This document shows, piece by piece, positions 1 to 10,590 of a stretch of 64,000 nt of DNA. The DNA comes from Celoporthe dispersa (taxonomy: Eukaryota > Ascomycota > Sordariomycetes > Diaporthales > Cryphonectriaceae): NCBI GenBank assembly GCA_016584495.1, contig WAID01000014.1, positions 62,001 to 126,000 of the forward strand. The letters run 5' to 3'. How positions within the stretch are numbered: position 1 is the first letter of the stretch; each line of letters starts with the position of its first letter. A program made the translations under genes and the position numbers. The notes under the pieces were generated by a model. That model was not told the origin of the DNA and ran no database searches. It worked only from the letters and a program-made list of their open reading frames with translations.

Positions 1-1
1 A

Positions 2-715
2 GCAGGCGGAAGCTATCGATATCCCTCGCTCTGGCTCTACGCCTTGACCACAAGAATCGAACCATGGTACCGCGAGCTCAAGACCTTGCTGGAGAGAGAC
101 AGGCCAGCACAGGAAGCGACTCGACCGCTGGCCGGCGAGTCCTCGGGGTCGTCATGCGCAGGAACCTCTCCAGACAAAAGTGGCAGTGCTCCGGCAGAAC
201 TTGACCATTTCCAGTCAAACACGGACGAAAGCTGGTTCAACGGGCCCATGTCGCCTCTGTTGCTCGAGCTTCCGTTTGAGTTCTTCTCTTCGCCAGACGC
301 CTACACCATGCCGCCTCCGCCGCCGCCGCCGCCGCCTCCGCCTGCTGTCCCGGACCCCTTCAACAATATCTTTGGGACGGTGGAGCCTCCGACTTTCAAG
401 ACCTCCTCCATCAGCTCACCCACAGATCTAACAGGGTACAGACCGGCTCAGCTGCCAGCCTACAGCAACAATATGCATATGCAGGCTGGCATCGGTCAGG
501 CAGATCCCGCCGGCGAGCTTGACACTTGTCTCGAGAACATGGACATGGAGCCCTTCGACAATTTCGACTGGGACGACTTCAGCGGAATACTACCCGCCTC
601 GGACATGGTTTTCCCAGAATATCCTCCATTTGTGCCTGTGAGCAATGGATCATATCAACAGCCTGCACCAGGTAAACAGGGCCGAGGTGTCGATGGCGAA
701 GGAGGTAATTCGTAA
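2..715 (+). CDS. 3' end of a probable fungal transcription factor (partial)
   Basis: An open frame enters from the left edge without a stop and ends at TAA 713-715, so only the C-terminal ~237 residues are visible. The visible part is low complexity: a Ser/Gly-rich stretch, a run of about eleven prolines encoded by CCG/CCT/CCA codons (about 307-345), and an acidic, aromatic-rich tail with motifs such as DNFDWDDF. Such acidic aromatic tails are typical of activation domains in fungal Zn2Cys6 transcription factors, but no DNA-binding domain lies inside the window. The transcription-factor call is therefore an inference. A weak GT donor near 671 could start a further intron and change the last residues. 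It is convergent with the DUG2-like gene downstream. Confidence 0.45.
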   Translation, partial: AGGSYRYPSLWLYALTTRIEPWYRELKTLLERDRPAQEATRPLAGESSGSSCAGTSPDKSGSAPAELDHFQSNTDESWFNGPMSPLLLELPFEFFSSPDAYTMPPPPPPPPPPPAVPDPFNNIFGTVEPPTFKTSSISSPTDLTGYRPAQLPAYSNNMHMQAGIGQADPAGELDTCLENMDMEPFDNFDWDDFSGILPASDMVFPEYPPFVPVSNGSYQQPAPGKQGRGVDGEGGNS

Positions 716-1072
716 AGCCGGAAGAAGAGTGGAAGGGGGTTAGGAAATTTGCAAGCGCGAGAAACCCATGTGTGTGGTATAATCGGCCGTGGTGGCACTG
801 GCGCGAATCGTGCTGCAATGTTTGTGTGTGGAACACGTATCGCTTTATTCCAAATAAGCCCACGCATCAAGGCAGCAGCGGGGTATCATTGTATTCTCGA
901 TGTTTTCTAGAAGCCGGAATGAACAAAAAGATCCCAAGAGGAAGAAAGAAAGAAGAACGCTCTACTCCGTACATATGCATCAAAGGTACTGAACACATGG
1001 CTGTGGTACACAGAAACAAGATGCCGGCAAGGCCCAGGGAGCACATGCCCTCAGGCTGTGTGGTGATCCTGC
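716..1072. other. intergenic, convergent 3' ends
   Basis: This gap separates the stop of the probable transcription factor from the stop of the DUG2-like gene on the opposite strand. It presumably holds both 3' untranslated regions. Nothing else is visible. Confidence 0.6.
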
Positions 1073-3950
1073 TCATAAAAGCTTGCGAAATGCTTCACCA
1101 AAGATCTCTCGGCTTCGGAGCAGGTTCAGCAGCCGTATGCGCTCGTTGTCCAAGTGTGCCGAATCTGTTGCCTGGCCGCATGGCAGATGCGCGACCGGGG
1201 CTCCAAACTCCTTCTCGAGGAAGCGGATGGCTGGGATCGAACCGCCCTCACGAATATACAGTGGCTTTTTGCCCCTGCCAGGAAGCCCAGCCACTCCATG
1301 CCCAGCCTCCGGATCTGTAGCGTCTTGAGTAGAATCCCGCTCTGGGCTGTCGTCCGCCTTGCCCCCGTTCCCTCCTCTGCCTGCTCCCGAGCCATTCGCT
1401 GGCCCAGACAGACCCCAGGCCTTGATAATGGCCTCCTCCAGCGTTTTGAAGATCTGGTTGTTTGGATCTCCCAGCCACGGCTCGGCCTTGTTGTCGATCT
1501 TGATGGTCAGGGTGTTCTTGCTCTCGAGCTCGGCAAACTTGGCCCTCAGGTACTCCTTCAGTGACGCAACAATGTCATCGACCTGTTGGTCCGGCACAAT
1601 GCGGAAGGAGATGGTGGCGCTCGCATGACTGCTCACGACACTTTCGTCCACCCCCGAGACCTTGGTCCCGTGAATCGTCAGATTGGGCTCGCGCCACCGT
1701 GCCATCAGGCTCGACCTGAGCTGCTCGACAGTACCGCTTTCGGGGTTGCGGCGGCTGAGGATCTTGACAATCTCCTCATACCGAGCCTCCTCATCTGGCG
1801 TCAGAGGCAGGACTGCATCGTAAAAGTGTGGGACCATAATCTTGTTTCGTGGCCCTTTCAGCGAGGTCAGAACCTGCATCAGGTCCGCAAGCGGTTCGTC
1901 TAGCATGTGGCTGCCGTCCACCCCGGAGTGCAGGTCTGGGTAGGCGCTGTCGACGCAGATAGTGGCGTGCAAAACACCACGCAGGCCGTATGTTAGACAC
2001 GGCGTCTCGTCGTCGATCCAGTAGCTGTTTGCAAGAAGAATATAATCCACATTGCCGATCAGATCCTTGTTCTTCCGGATAGTCTCCCGGAAATTGCGGC
2101 TGGTAGATTCCTCTTCGCCTTCGATGAGGAATATGACGTCTGAGTCCAGCTGCTGAGCCTGCAACAGGTCGGTCACAGCGTACAGCGCCGCCATGATGGG
2201 ACCCTTGTTGTCACTGACCCCACGCCCATAGAGATAACCATTGATGCCCTCCATCTGGAATGGATCCGTGGCCCACTTGCTCTTGCCGTCACGGTCTGCC
2301 GGGACGACATCGTAGTGGCCATAGAAGAGAATGCGCTTGCGCCGCTCGGCGGGCTCTAGCTTGCCGCTGAAGACAGCGCAGACGACAGGATTGTGCAGCT
2401 TCTCGGTGGAGAGCATGTTCACCTGCGCGCCCAGCCGCTTGAAGAGGTTGCACAGAAAGCTGGCCCCCTGGCGGCACTCCTCGGCAAACTCAGGGCGGGC
2501 GGAGACGGTCCGGTACGAGACGAACTCCCGTAGCGACGAGAGCATGGTACGCTCGGACTCGTCTGGGTTGTCCTCGAGCTCTTCCTGTGTCCCGTCCACG
2601 CGCCACACACTGAGGTTGTTATCATTAGCACCGGTGATGTAGTAGTTGTGGCCCTGGTAGGTGGTGCAGGCCGACGACAGGATCTTGCCATTGTGGGCCT
2701 GCCAGCGAGAGAGGCACCGATACTTCTGGCTGACCTTCTCAGAGGCCTTGGAGTGGACGGTACTGTGTCTCTGCTCATTGTTAGTGATCCTGACTGGGAG
2801 CCGGGGCTGAAGGGGCAGGCTTATAGCTGGTACGTACTGCGACCGTTCCAGTCGTAGCTGCGGACCAAAGGTAGCCCCAGGCCATCTGGAGGGACATGAT
2901 GTCGCCATAGCGGTCGTTGTCGCCGCGGTGGTCCTTGATGACCCTCAGCTTCTGCTTGGTATCGAGGTCCCACAGCTCAATAATTCCTCTCTTCTTGCCG
3001 CTGTAGAGAAAGGAGCCGTCAATGGCGATGTGGAAAACAGACTGGGCGTCTTGTTCCCCGAGACACATGATCTCGCGGTGCTCCCAAGCCTCCCATTCCT
3101 CCATGCCATCATATTTTTCGTCCTGTTTGACCTGCCACAGCTTGATGCGGCCCTCGCCGCCGCCAGTGATCAGGACCTCTTCGTCGGGATCCACAAGGAC
3201 AGTAGGGCCCTTGGCGATGAACATGCAGTAAATGAAGCCGGAATGAGCACGGTTGCCGATGGATGAGCGGTAGATCTCGAGGGTCTCGTTCGCTGGTGGG
3301 ATCAAGGCCTCCCTCTCGTCTCTCCTCCGCGGCGTGCTCTTCCCTCCGATGGCCTTTGAGTCGAAGAACGTGTCTATGCGCTGGTCTGGGTGATTTGGGT
3401 TGTCATGAGGAACCCGGCGGCCGGGATCGCTCAGCTTGACCCATTGGATAGAGGTGTTCTGCGCGCCTATGTAGACCGTGTCCTGCTGGGTCGAGTAGGC
3501 GCACGAGAAGACGTCGCCGATGTGATCGGGCCAATAGATCTCGTAGAGGCGTGCAAACGTCTTTGGGCACCACACGGAGACCAGGGCGTCTCCACCGCTG
3601 GAGACCAAGATGGACCTGGAGGTGTTCTCGGCGGCTGGGGGGGCCGAAGAGGAGCTGGTGGTATTGGTGGTGGTCGAGACGGACTGGGAGGCAGGGTCGG
3701 AGAGGTAGAGCCACAGGACGTGGCGCTTGTGGGCTTGGAAGCGCTTGACAAGCTCGAAGGTGGCGAGCGACCAGACAAAGATCTCTCCGGTGTGCGTGCC
3801 AGCGAAGATGTACCTGTCGCTGACGGCGAGGGTCAGGACGGTCTCGTCATGTTTGAGCTCTTGTATCCGCTGGGGAGCGTTGAATTGGTCATCGTGGGGC
3901 TGCGAGGGGCTGTTGGTGCCCGCGTGGAGGGTCGACTTGAGCGAGGACAT
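1073..3950 (-). CDS. DUG2: Dug2-type glutathione-degrading protein (WD40 plus M20 peptidase)
   Basis: Two exons, 3950-2838 and 2770-1073, flank an intron at 2771-2837 with GTACGT donor, CTAAC branch site and CAG acceptor. They join at a codon boundary (371 + 565 residues, 936 in all; yeast Dug2 is 878). The N-terminal half is a WD40 propeller (for example GEIFVWSL, GRIKLWQV, LSVWRVDG). The C-terminal half is an M20 metallopeptidase with GHYDVVPAD, GRGVSDNKGP, EGEEES and DLHSG, the usual metal-binding and catalytic segments. In yeast, Dug2 pairs with the amidotransferase Dug3 to cleave glutathione in the cytosol; that role is transferred by family. The start at 3950 is the first ATG before the repeats. 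No reading-frame damage is seen. Confidence 0.93.
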
Positions 3951-4110
3951 GACGCTGGCAGGCGCATCCGCGTCAGTGATGATGATGATGGTGGTGTCGG
4001 TGTGGGCGGTGGAGTTGGGAGCTGGAGCTGGAGCTGAACAGCAAATCGAATTAACGAGAGTCTCGAGACCAAAGTAAATGCAGCGTGGTCAGGCAGGACA
4101 CCAAAGAGGG

Positions 4111-4132
4111 AGAGAGAGAGAGAGAGAGAGAG
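4111..4132. repeat. (AG)11 microsatellite
   Basis: An uninterrupted AG dinucleotide run lies about 160 bases upstream of the DUG2 start codon, in the probable promoter or 5' leader. On the gene strand it reads as a CT-rich tract, common in fungal leaders. Confidence 0.9.
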
Positions 4133-5966
4133 GTCTGGAATGTTTCGCTCGTCCGTAGGAGGACAGTCTGCGAGGCGAGCTGGACAGTCGGCAGCAGTTG
4201 AGTATTGAGTTGTCTTCTCTCACTGCCAAAAATGACGCCACCGCCAGCCTAGGCCCACTGGACCTTCTCACATAGTAGCGGTGATGGTACGGGGCCGAGC
4301 GTCGAGCACACAGCCCACCATGGTCTCTGGTGGATGGTATATGTACGCATGGGCAGTGCGTACGTAGAAAAAGGTACAAGAGATCACAAGGCTGCCAAGG
4401 GCATTTCGTGTGAAGTACTTAAAATGTCCAATTCGAGGTCGACCGACTAGGCTTTCCAGTACGGTAGTGACAGGTACATAGTACAGTTTACTCTGACCTG
4501 CTGGGCGCCCTGGGGGACTAGACAGGGATAGGAAGAACCCCAGGGGTTTCTGGGGCTGGGGGCTGAAGACCCACTGAAGCCTATATGCTGCAGCACTTGG
4601 TAGGGGGGCAGGGTGGCTGCCCCAGGGCCGGGCCAAGCCTATGTCAGTGTCGCGCTAGAGCCAGCGTGGGGCTTCACCAGAACCTGCATCGAAACCACAC
4701 TTGTGTCGCGTGCTCTCTCTCTACCGTCACCGTGACCCTCGAAACGACAAAAGGAAAAATATCGACAGACTGACCATCCACGAGGTTTTGATGTTGCTGC
4801 TGCCCATACCTTCTAGCTTCCGTCTCCTGGATCCTTCTGCATCCCAGGCAGTCTTCAGACCCTCCTGCGTCCCCAGCCTCTGAAGCTGGTGGCGTGGGAA
4901 TAGGTGCCACGCCGTGTGGGTGAAACGAGGCCATCATGGAAAGTGCCCACCGCGAGAGAGAACATGCAGAGGGTGGTGTGTGTCGGAGTCGTCAGAACTT
5001 AGTCAGCGGGGGCTCATATCGTCCTAGAATGAACAGATCATATAATACCTCCCAGGAAAAGGAGAGCAAAAGGGGGAGGATTGGCCTCTTTTGTAAACTC
5101 ATCCGCGCGGACGAGGCCATGCAGGCCATGGACTGCTTATGTTGAGCCGTCTTCGGTCGTCACAGCCACAGCCTCAAACACTCATTTCGGATCGCAGCAG
5201 GTCAGACCCAAGCTAGCCCGCCACCAATTTCTCCCCCCCTTCTTTTCTTTCCTTTGTAAGAGCAGAGACATGCATAAAAGGGCAGCCAGATTGGAGCGTC
5301 ATCTCACAAATGACGCACTGTCCCGGCGCGATGGCATCACTCATTCCGGTCGCAATGCCCGAGTGCTACCAACCAAATGCAGCGGCCCGGCCTGTCACTG
5401 TGATCTATCCTTCGCGGTATCGGACATGTTGCTGACCGCCTCGACAGAGGCTGACTGAGGGTGGTTGGCTGCCAGGATCACTATGCTGCTTTTCCCTTTC
5501 TGGTGGACGCCTTCACGTTCGGGCATTTCGTCCTCTCGTGGGCTTTCCCTTTCGAGGCCATCACAACGCAGGTCCGTTCCCGCTCTCTCTCAGTACGGGT
5601 CCTCTCAGCTGAGCTGCCTGTGTGGGCACACAGGGCACAGGCAAGTAGCATCATGTCCCACTGACGAGAGATTTACAAGGTCTGAGCAATATGCTGCTCT
5701 CTCGCTCTCTCTCTCTCTTCCGAGGGATGCCTAATAGGAAACCCCCTACCCCCCACAAAAAAGACCGAAACCAGACGTCTGATATGCCTGACCGGCTTCC
5801 AGCTTGAGCCTCAGCCCTCAGAAATACTGTCCACCTGTTTTCAACTTGTTATTCCAACCTGGGGGTCAGGACTTCCCTTCTAGAACACCCATGTCAGCTA
5901 GGAAGAAGCCACTTATACTTGGGTATGTACACAGGTTCAGTCTGAAGTGGTATGGCCTGGAAAAGC

Positions 5967-5985
5967 TTTTTTTTTAAAAAAAAAA
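5967..5985. repeat. T9A10 tract
   Basis: Nine T followed by ten A form a self-complementary, rigid tract in the intergenic region. A similar T12A9 tract lies in the first intron of the dioxygenase gene near 43010. No function is assigned. Confidence 0.85.
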
Positions 5986-6016
5986 TAAATCTTTTAAAGC
6001 ATTACCTATACATATA

Positions 6017-6034
6017 TGTGTGTGTGTGTGTGTG
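6017..6034. repeat. (TG)9 microsatellite
   Basis: A TG dinucleotide run in the intergenic region upstream of TIM17. No associated gene feature. Confidence 0.9.
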
Positions 6035-6959
6035 CCCGCGCCTGTGTTAATTATCATCACTACGATCCGAATCACCAGATCATTCTTACAATTTAGGACT
6101 TCTCTTAATATCCCGTCAGTCCTAGTAAGCTATCCTGGTTCAGCCAATGCTTTCTGAGTATGGCCTTTCTGCAGTCAGAGCAACACGATGCCTTCCCTAT
6201 AGCATGCAATAGTCTTGGGCTGTTCAGGACATAACATCCTAGCTCCACCAGGGCCTGGGGACCTCATACCTCTTGGTCCAGGTCTTCTCCTCCTTGTCAC
6301 CCCAGGCTGTGGTGCGGTTGATGCAGAATCTGAAGATGACCGAGTGCTGTCTGCTCTCTGTCAGTCTGCCATGTAAGCACATACCCAGACAGTGCCCTGC
6401 TGTCTCTGCCAGTCATGCGCTTGTCCATCAACAGATGTCTAGGAAAGTCTCTCTATATATGTAAAAGAGATGCCAGTGAAAGATCTTCTACAGGGTGCAA
6501 ACTGCCGAGCCCACATTTTGCGGGACAGGATTGGGGGAGGGGGAGGGGCAGGGGCTCCAAGCTTAGACCAATCAGTGTCGATATCAAGGCAGGGTGAGGT
6601 TGTTGCCCGCGGCAGGCTAGCATCTCTTTGGATCCCGGCTATAGCGAACAAATTTCTTTGCTACTCTGAGGTCACCATCCATCATCGTTTCCCTACCATC
6701 CACACCTCTAACATCTAACAAGAAACCCCCCACTTGATACCACCACTGTGGTGACAACCCCATCGAGACGACAGTCAATACAACAAGCACTGTGTCAACA
6801 GCCCTTTTGATCCCTCCACAACCACCCATCTTTCAGGCGCAGGCATTGTCTGATCCATCAACCAGTGCTCAGCTGCCTGCCTTCACATCGCCTGAGAGTG
6901 CGCCGCAGGGCGACCAGATCGATTCGACCACCTAGACAGCCCTCCTCTGGCCAGCCACC

Positions 6960-7584
6960 ATGGATCACACACGCGACCCTTGTCCTTGGGTCATCCTGAA
7001 TGACTTTGGTGGTGCTTTCTGCATGGGTGTATGTTGTCCCGCCCCATACTTACCTTCCCACTTCTTCCTGTCTGACCTGCCCTCGCTGTCCAATAGGCAA
7101 TCGGCGGCACGATATGGCATGGCATTAAGGGCTTCAGAAACTCACCCTACGGCGAGCGACGGATAGGCGCCATCACGGCCGTCAAGATGCGCGCACCCGT
7201 TCTGGGTGGTAACTTTGGCGTGTGGGGTGGTCTCTTCTCCACGTTCGACTGTGCCGTCAAGGGCGTCCGCAAGAAGGAGGATCCATACAATGCGATCATT
7301 GCTGGCTTCTTCACAGGTGGCTCTCTGGCCATCCGGGGGAGGATACAAGGCCGCCAGGAACGGTGCCATCGGCTGTGCTGTGCTACTGGCGGTCATCGAG
7401 GGTGTGGGCATCGCGTTTTCCAAGATGATGGCCGGCAGCACCAAGCTAGAGGTAAGTCGTGGCAAGAGGGGCATCCATCCGTCCCATCTCTCAATCCTGT
7501 TGTGTGGGTTCTGCATCTGACGTCGGCCCCTGCTGCATGTAGGTACCACAAGCCCCTCCCGCAAACGACGCGGCGATTGTATGA
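6960..7584 (+). CDS. TIM17: Mitochondrial import translocase subunit Tim17 (one-base frame break)
   Basis: Three exons (6960-7028, 7097-7451, 7543-7584) with introns 7029-7096 (GTATGT...AATAG) and 7452-7542 (GTAAGT...TGTAG). The product starts MDHTRDPCPWVILNDFGGAF and continues with GGTIWHGIKGFRNSPYG and later GVIEGVGIAFSK-like helices, giving the four-helix Tim17/22/23 architecture of about 154 residues (yeast Tim17 has 158). It forms the core of the TIM23 channel in the mitochondrial inner membrane. The frame breaks in exon 2: the conserved segment SLAIRG continues as GYKAARNG only after skipping one base in the G5 run at 7335-7339. Removing one G makes the CDS 465 nt. As Tim17 is essential in yeast, a sequence error is likelier than a lesion. 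Confidence 0.93.
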
Positions 7585-7929
7585 ACGAGCAGCGAGCAGC
7601 GCTGAAGGCCACGACAACAACCTCTCTACTCCGCCGAGCTACGCCCCTCATCCTGCCCGGGGCGAGCTCTCTTGTATCTCCTACAGAACCTGGTCATAAT
7701 CTTTGCATAGATCCTTGGGGGGGTTGGGGCGTCGCATTATTTTTGTAGCATAGACATTGGTCTCAGGTCACGTCGACAAGGCTCACGTTACGTGATGGAG
7801 AAGAATGAGCAGCGACCACCGAGATTGCAGGCCAAGACACAATAATACCGTCGCCTTGGCGCACTCCACCACCATATATATTTATTTCCCTCCGCTGCTC
7901 GGATCTAACAGGCCCGCGGGTATCTACGC
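7585..7929. other. intergenic, convergent 3' ends
   Basis: Gap between the TIM17 stop and the stop of the asparaginase-like gene on the opposite strand. Probable 3' untranslated regions; nothing else seen. Confidence 0.6.
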
Positions 7930-9518
7930 TCACAAGTCTACAGAAACTGTCTTCTCCGGAAGCCATGCCCTGATGTCCTCTCCCCGATTCTCTCCCTCGA
8001 AACCCATGTGCGCCACCTCTGCGCCGTCGTGCCATACCTGAAAGACGGCCTTGTCATGGTCGTCGAGCCAGGCGCGGAACATGCCAGGACAGTTGTGGTC
8101 CTGGATCACCTGTGACCGCGTCTCGACGACGTCGCCAGTACTGTCGTCTCTCACAACAACGCTCTCGATGCCAATCATGCCGCCCTCGCCCTCGCCAGTC
8201 ACCATCCACCGATCTCCCGCGCTTCGCTGCAGCTCCCCACCGGGGCCTGTGACCTCAGTCAGGGCCACAGCGGAGGGTACGGGCTTCCAGCGCGCAATTG
8301 CGGCCGCCGTCCGACCAGCATTGACCCGCAGGAACGAATCTCCGTTGCCAGTCCCCGAGGTTGCAAAAGATCGGGTGGTGGTCAGCCCGCTCGGAGGGGG
8401 GAGACGACGACATCGTCAAGGGCGAGTACACAAAGGGGGTCGGCAGACAGTCGGCCATCCAGCCCTTGATCGCCCCAGCAAACTCCAGGGCGGCCCCAGG
8501 GCCTCGCACGAGCTCGATGCCCCTATCCCAGAAGCCCGATGGCGACCTCGTCGGATCGCCCTTCTCCGTCCACTCCTCGGCCCAGTATCCGGCACCCGGC
8601 ACAGGCGTGTCCCCGATCCGACCTGTCAGCTTGTTCGTCAGGCCGCCTGTGCTCGTGGCACAGCACACTGTTCCTTCCGAGTCCAGAGCCACCGCGCCTG
8701 TGGTGCCCTGGGGCAGATACTCGTCTGCGCTCCATGTGGCGAGCGTCTGGGCGCCGGCCTTCTCGCGTTCCAGGGCGCGGATGTGTTCGTCCCAGCGCTG
8801 CTGTGTGAAGAAGTACTCGGTTGGGGCGAACTCCAGACCATACCGTCTTGCGAGGGCCTCGGCTACCGCACCATACAACAAGGTATGGCCCTGGGCTGAG
8901 GGTGCCGACACATCTATGGGCTCGAAACAATGGTCCGAGGCCACACTCGGCTGCCCCTTGTCTCCTTTCTTCCCCCACAGGTCGTCCTCCCCGTTCTCGA
9001 GTATCTGGCGCGCCAGCAGGATGGGGTTCTTGACATGGCGCAGGCCTAGCGCCCCAGCTGCTCTCTTGGCATAACCTCGCGAGACCATGACGCTCGCCTC
9101 GAGCTGTTGGATGCCGTCGCGCGTGAAGACGGCGCCCTTGCCAGCATTGAAAAGGGGATCATCCTCGAGGAGGGTCACAGCATAGGTGGCCACCTCAAGC
9201 GCGGAGGGGAGGACGGCTGGGCTGGACGAGGCTGACGAGGCTGACCTCTTGGGCGTGAGCATGTAGCTGCGCGTCTTGGCAACCTGGAGAGGAAGCACAA
9301 TAATTAGCCATGGGCCCTCCTTCTCTTCTCTCTGCGACTGGATTGTAAGATCTGCGACTGACCATCCCGAGCAGGGACTTCCGAACGGCCTGGTACCTCT
9401 CAGGAGTCAAGTTTGTCGGCTTGATGTTGCCAGCTCCTCCATGGATAATCAGCCTGGGCTTGATGGCCTTGACTGGTGCTGATTGCCGGGCCCTCTTGTA
9501 CTCCATCTTGTCAGCCAT
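7930..9518 (-). CDS. Threonine-type L-asparaginase / isoaspartyl peptidase family (one frame break)
   Basis: Exons 9518-9363 and 9283-7930 flank an intron at 9284-9362 (GTCAGT...CCAG). The product belongs to the Ntn-hydrolase asparaginase/taspase family: LIIHGGAG near the N-terminus, DPLFNAGKGAVF, the autocleavage site QGTTGAVALD with the nucleophilic Thr, then ATSTGGLTNK, GDTPVPGAGYWA, and a C-terminal SGTGNGDSFLR and GMIGIE. Such enzymes self-cleave and hydrolyse asparagine or isoaspartyl dipeptides. The frame breaks after the linker VYSPLTMSSS. Removing one base from the C6 run (plus-strand G6 at 8396-8401) joins the two halves and gives about 502 residues. The A4 at 8365-8368 is a less attractive alternative site. 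The start at 9518 is the first ATG in frame. The exact substrate is not predicted. Confidence 0.88.
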
Positions 9519-10590
9519 CTCTATCTTGACGCCACGACCAACAGTCTTGACGAGGAAAACGTGATGGTAGAAGAAGACAACAATGAGGAGCGGAGCCTCA
9601 TGACCAGAGAGCAAGCGTATTATGTATATCTACAGGAACAAGTAGGGGAACCTGCTGTCCATGCTTGTCGGTCGTTATCTTATCATGGATCCCCGAGGTC
9701 GGCTCCGGCAGACAGACGGACGGCTAAGAGACGTCAAGAGAGAGCCACAAAAATCCGTGGGTCCAGGCTCGGTATCAAAAATCCCGGGACAAACATCAAT
9801 AACCATGTTTCTGTTGTTACAATGCTACCCTACCGGCATATACCTAACGCTGGCCCTTATCACTGTGCAATCGTGCATCATCCCCTGCTCTGATTAATCC
9901 ATCACATCATCAATGAAGCACACCGCTGAAGAGAAGGAATCTGACAGTGTCCCACCCACCCACCTACCCCTTCTTTCACCACAGGCTTGTAGGCCTGATC
10001 TCTCTCTCTGGCTTCTCTTGTTCATATATTTGCGACCGGGTAATCTTCGTTCTAATTCCACGTGCCATCTTCTTCATAGTACATTCATAAGCATAAGTTC
10101 GGGAATACGGGACGTCTTGGCCGTGCCATGCAAATCTGCCAGCCAATCATACCTTTCACAGGTTTTCTGCTCTAATTTACTGTACTATGTACATATGTAT
10201 TTCCCCGCGAGTCGTGCCTCTCTCACACACCCACACACACACACACGCTCGCTCGCTCTCTCTCTCCGTCATGTACCCAGTAAAAAGGTGGACTAAAGTC
10301 ACTGCAGAGGCGAGGAATAAAATATTGCAAGGTTTGTCTTATTCTTACTACATACAAAAACGGTTTCCCGTTCAACTTTACTAACAGCTATCTCTCTATA
10401 TGTTACTTACATTTTGAGACCATCGGCTACACGAGGATATAACAGAACTTGTTGGCCTGCTTACACCTGAATAAGGTCAACGACGGCCGACCCTCTTAGT
10501 AGGGGTTGAAACCCGGGTTTTGCTCGCACGCTTCCCTCTCCCTCTGCTCGCTCGTCCTTGTTCTCGCCCTTATTTTCACTCCTCAGGATA
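9519..10590. other. divergent intergenic region
   Basis: Shared upstream region of the asparaginase-like gene and an MFS transporter. It holds CA and CT dinucleotide runs near 10225-10265. No confident regulatory element or RNA gene was recognised. Confidence 0.6.
10225..10265. repeat. CA-rich then CT-rich simple repeat
   Basis: Tandem CA dinucleotides pass into CGCT units and then CT dinucleotides. Located about 330 bases upstream of the MFS transporter start. Confidence 0.8.

Larger units (their letters stand above)
3951..6959. other. long intergenic region upstream of DUG2 and TIM17
   Basis: This 3 kb stretch lies between two divergently transcribed genes. Open frames here are short, overlap on both strands and show no recognisable protein. 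It holds an AG repeat (4111-4132), a T/A tract (5967-5985) and a TG repeat (6017-6034). The two promoters must lie in it, but no specific regulatory site can be assigned. Confidence 0.6.

Noticed and set aside
5081..5734. Several 60-125 codon frames in the DUG2-TIM17 intergenic region
   Set aside because: They overlap on both strands, are Ser/Arg/Leu-rich, lack motifs and mostly lack ATG starts in a plausible context.
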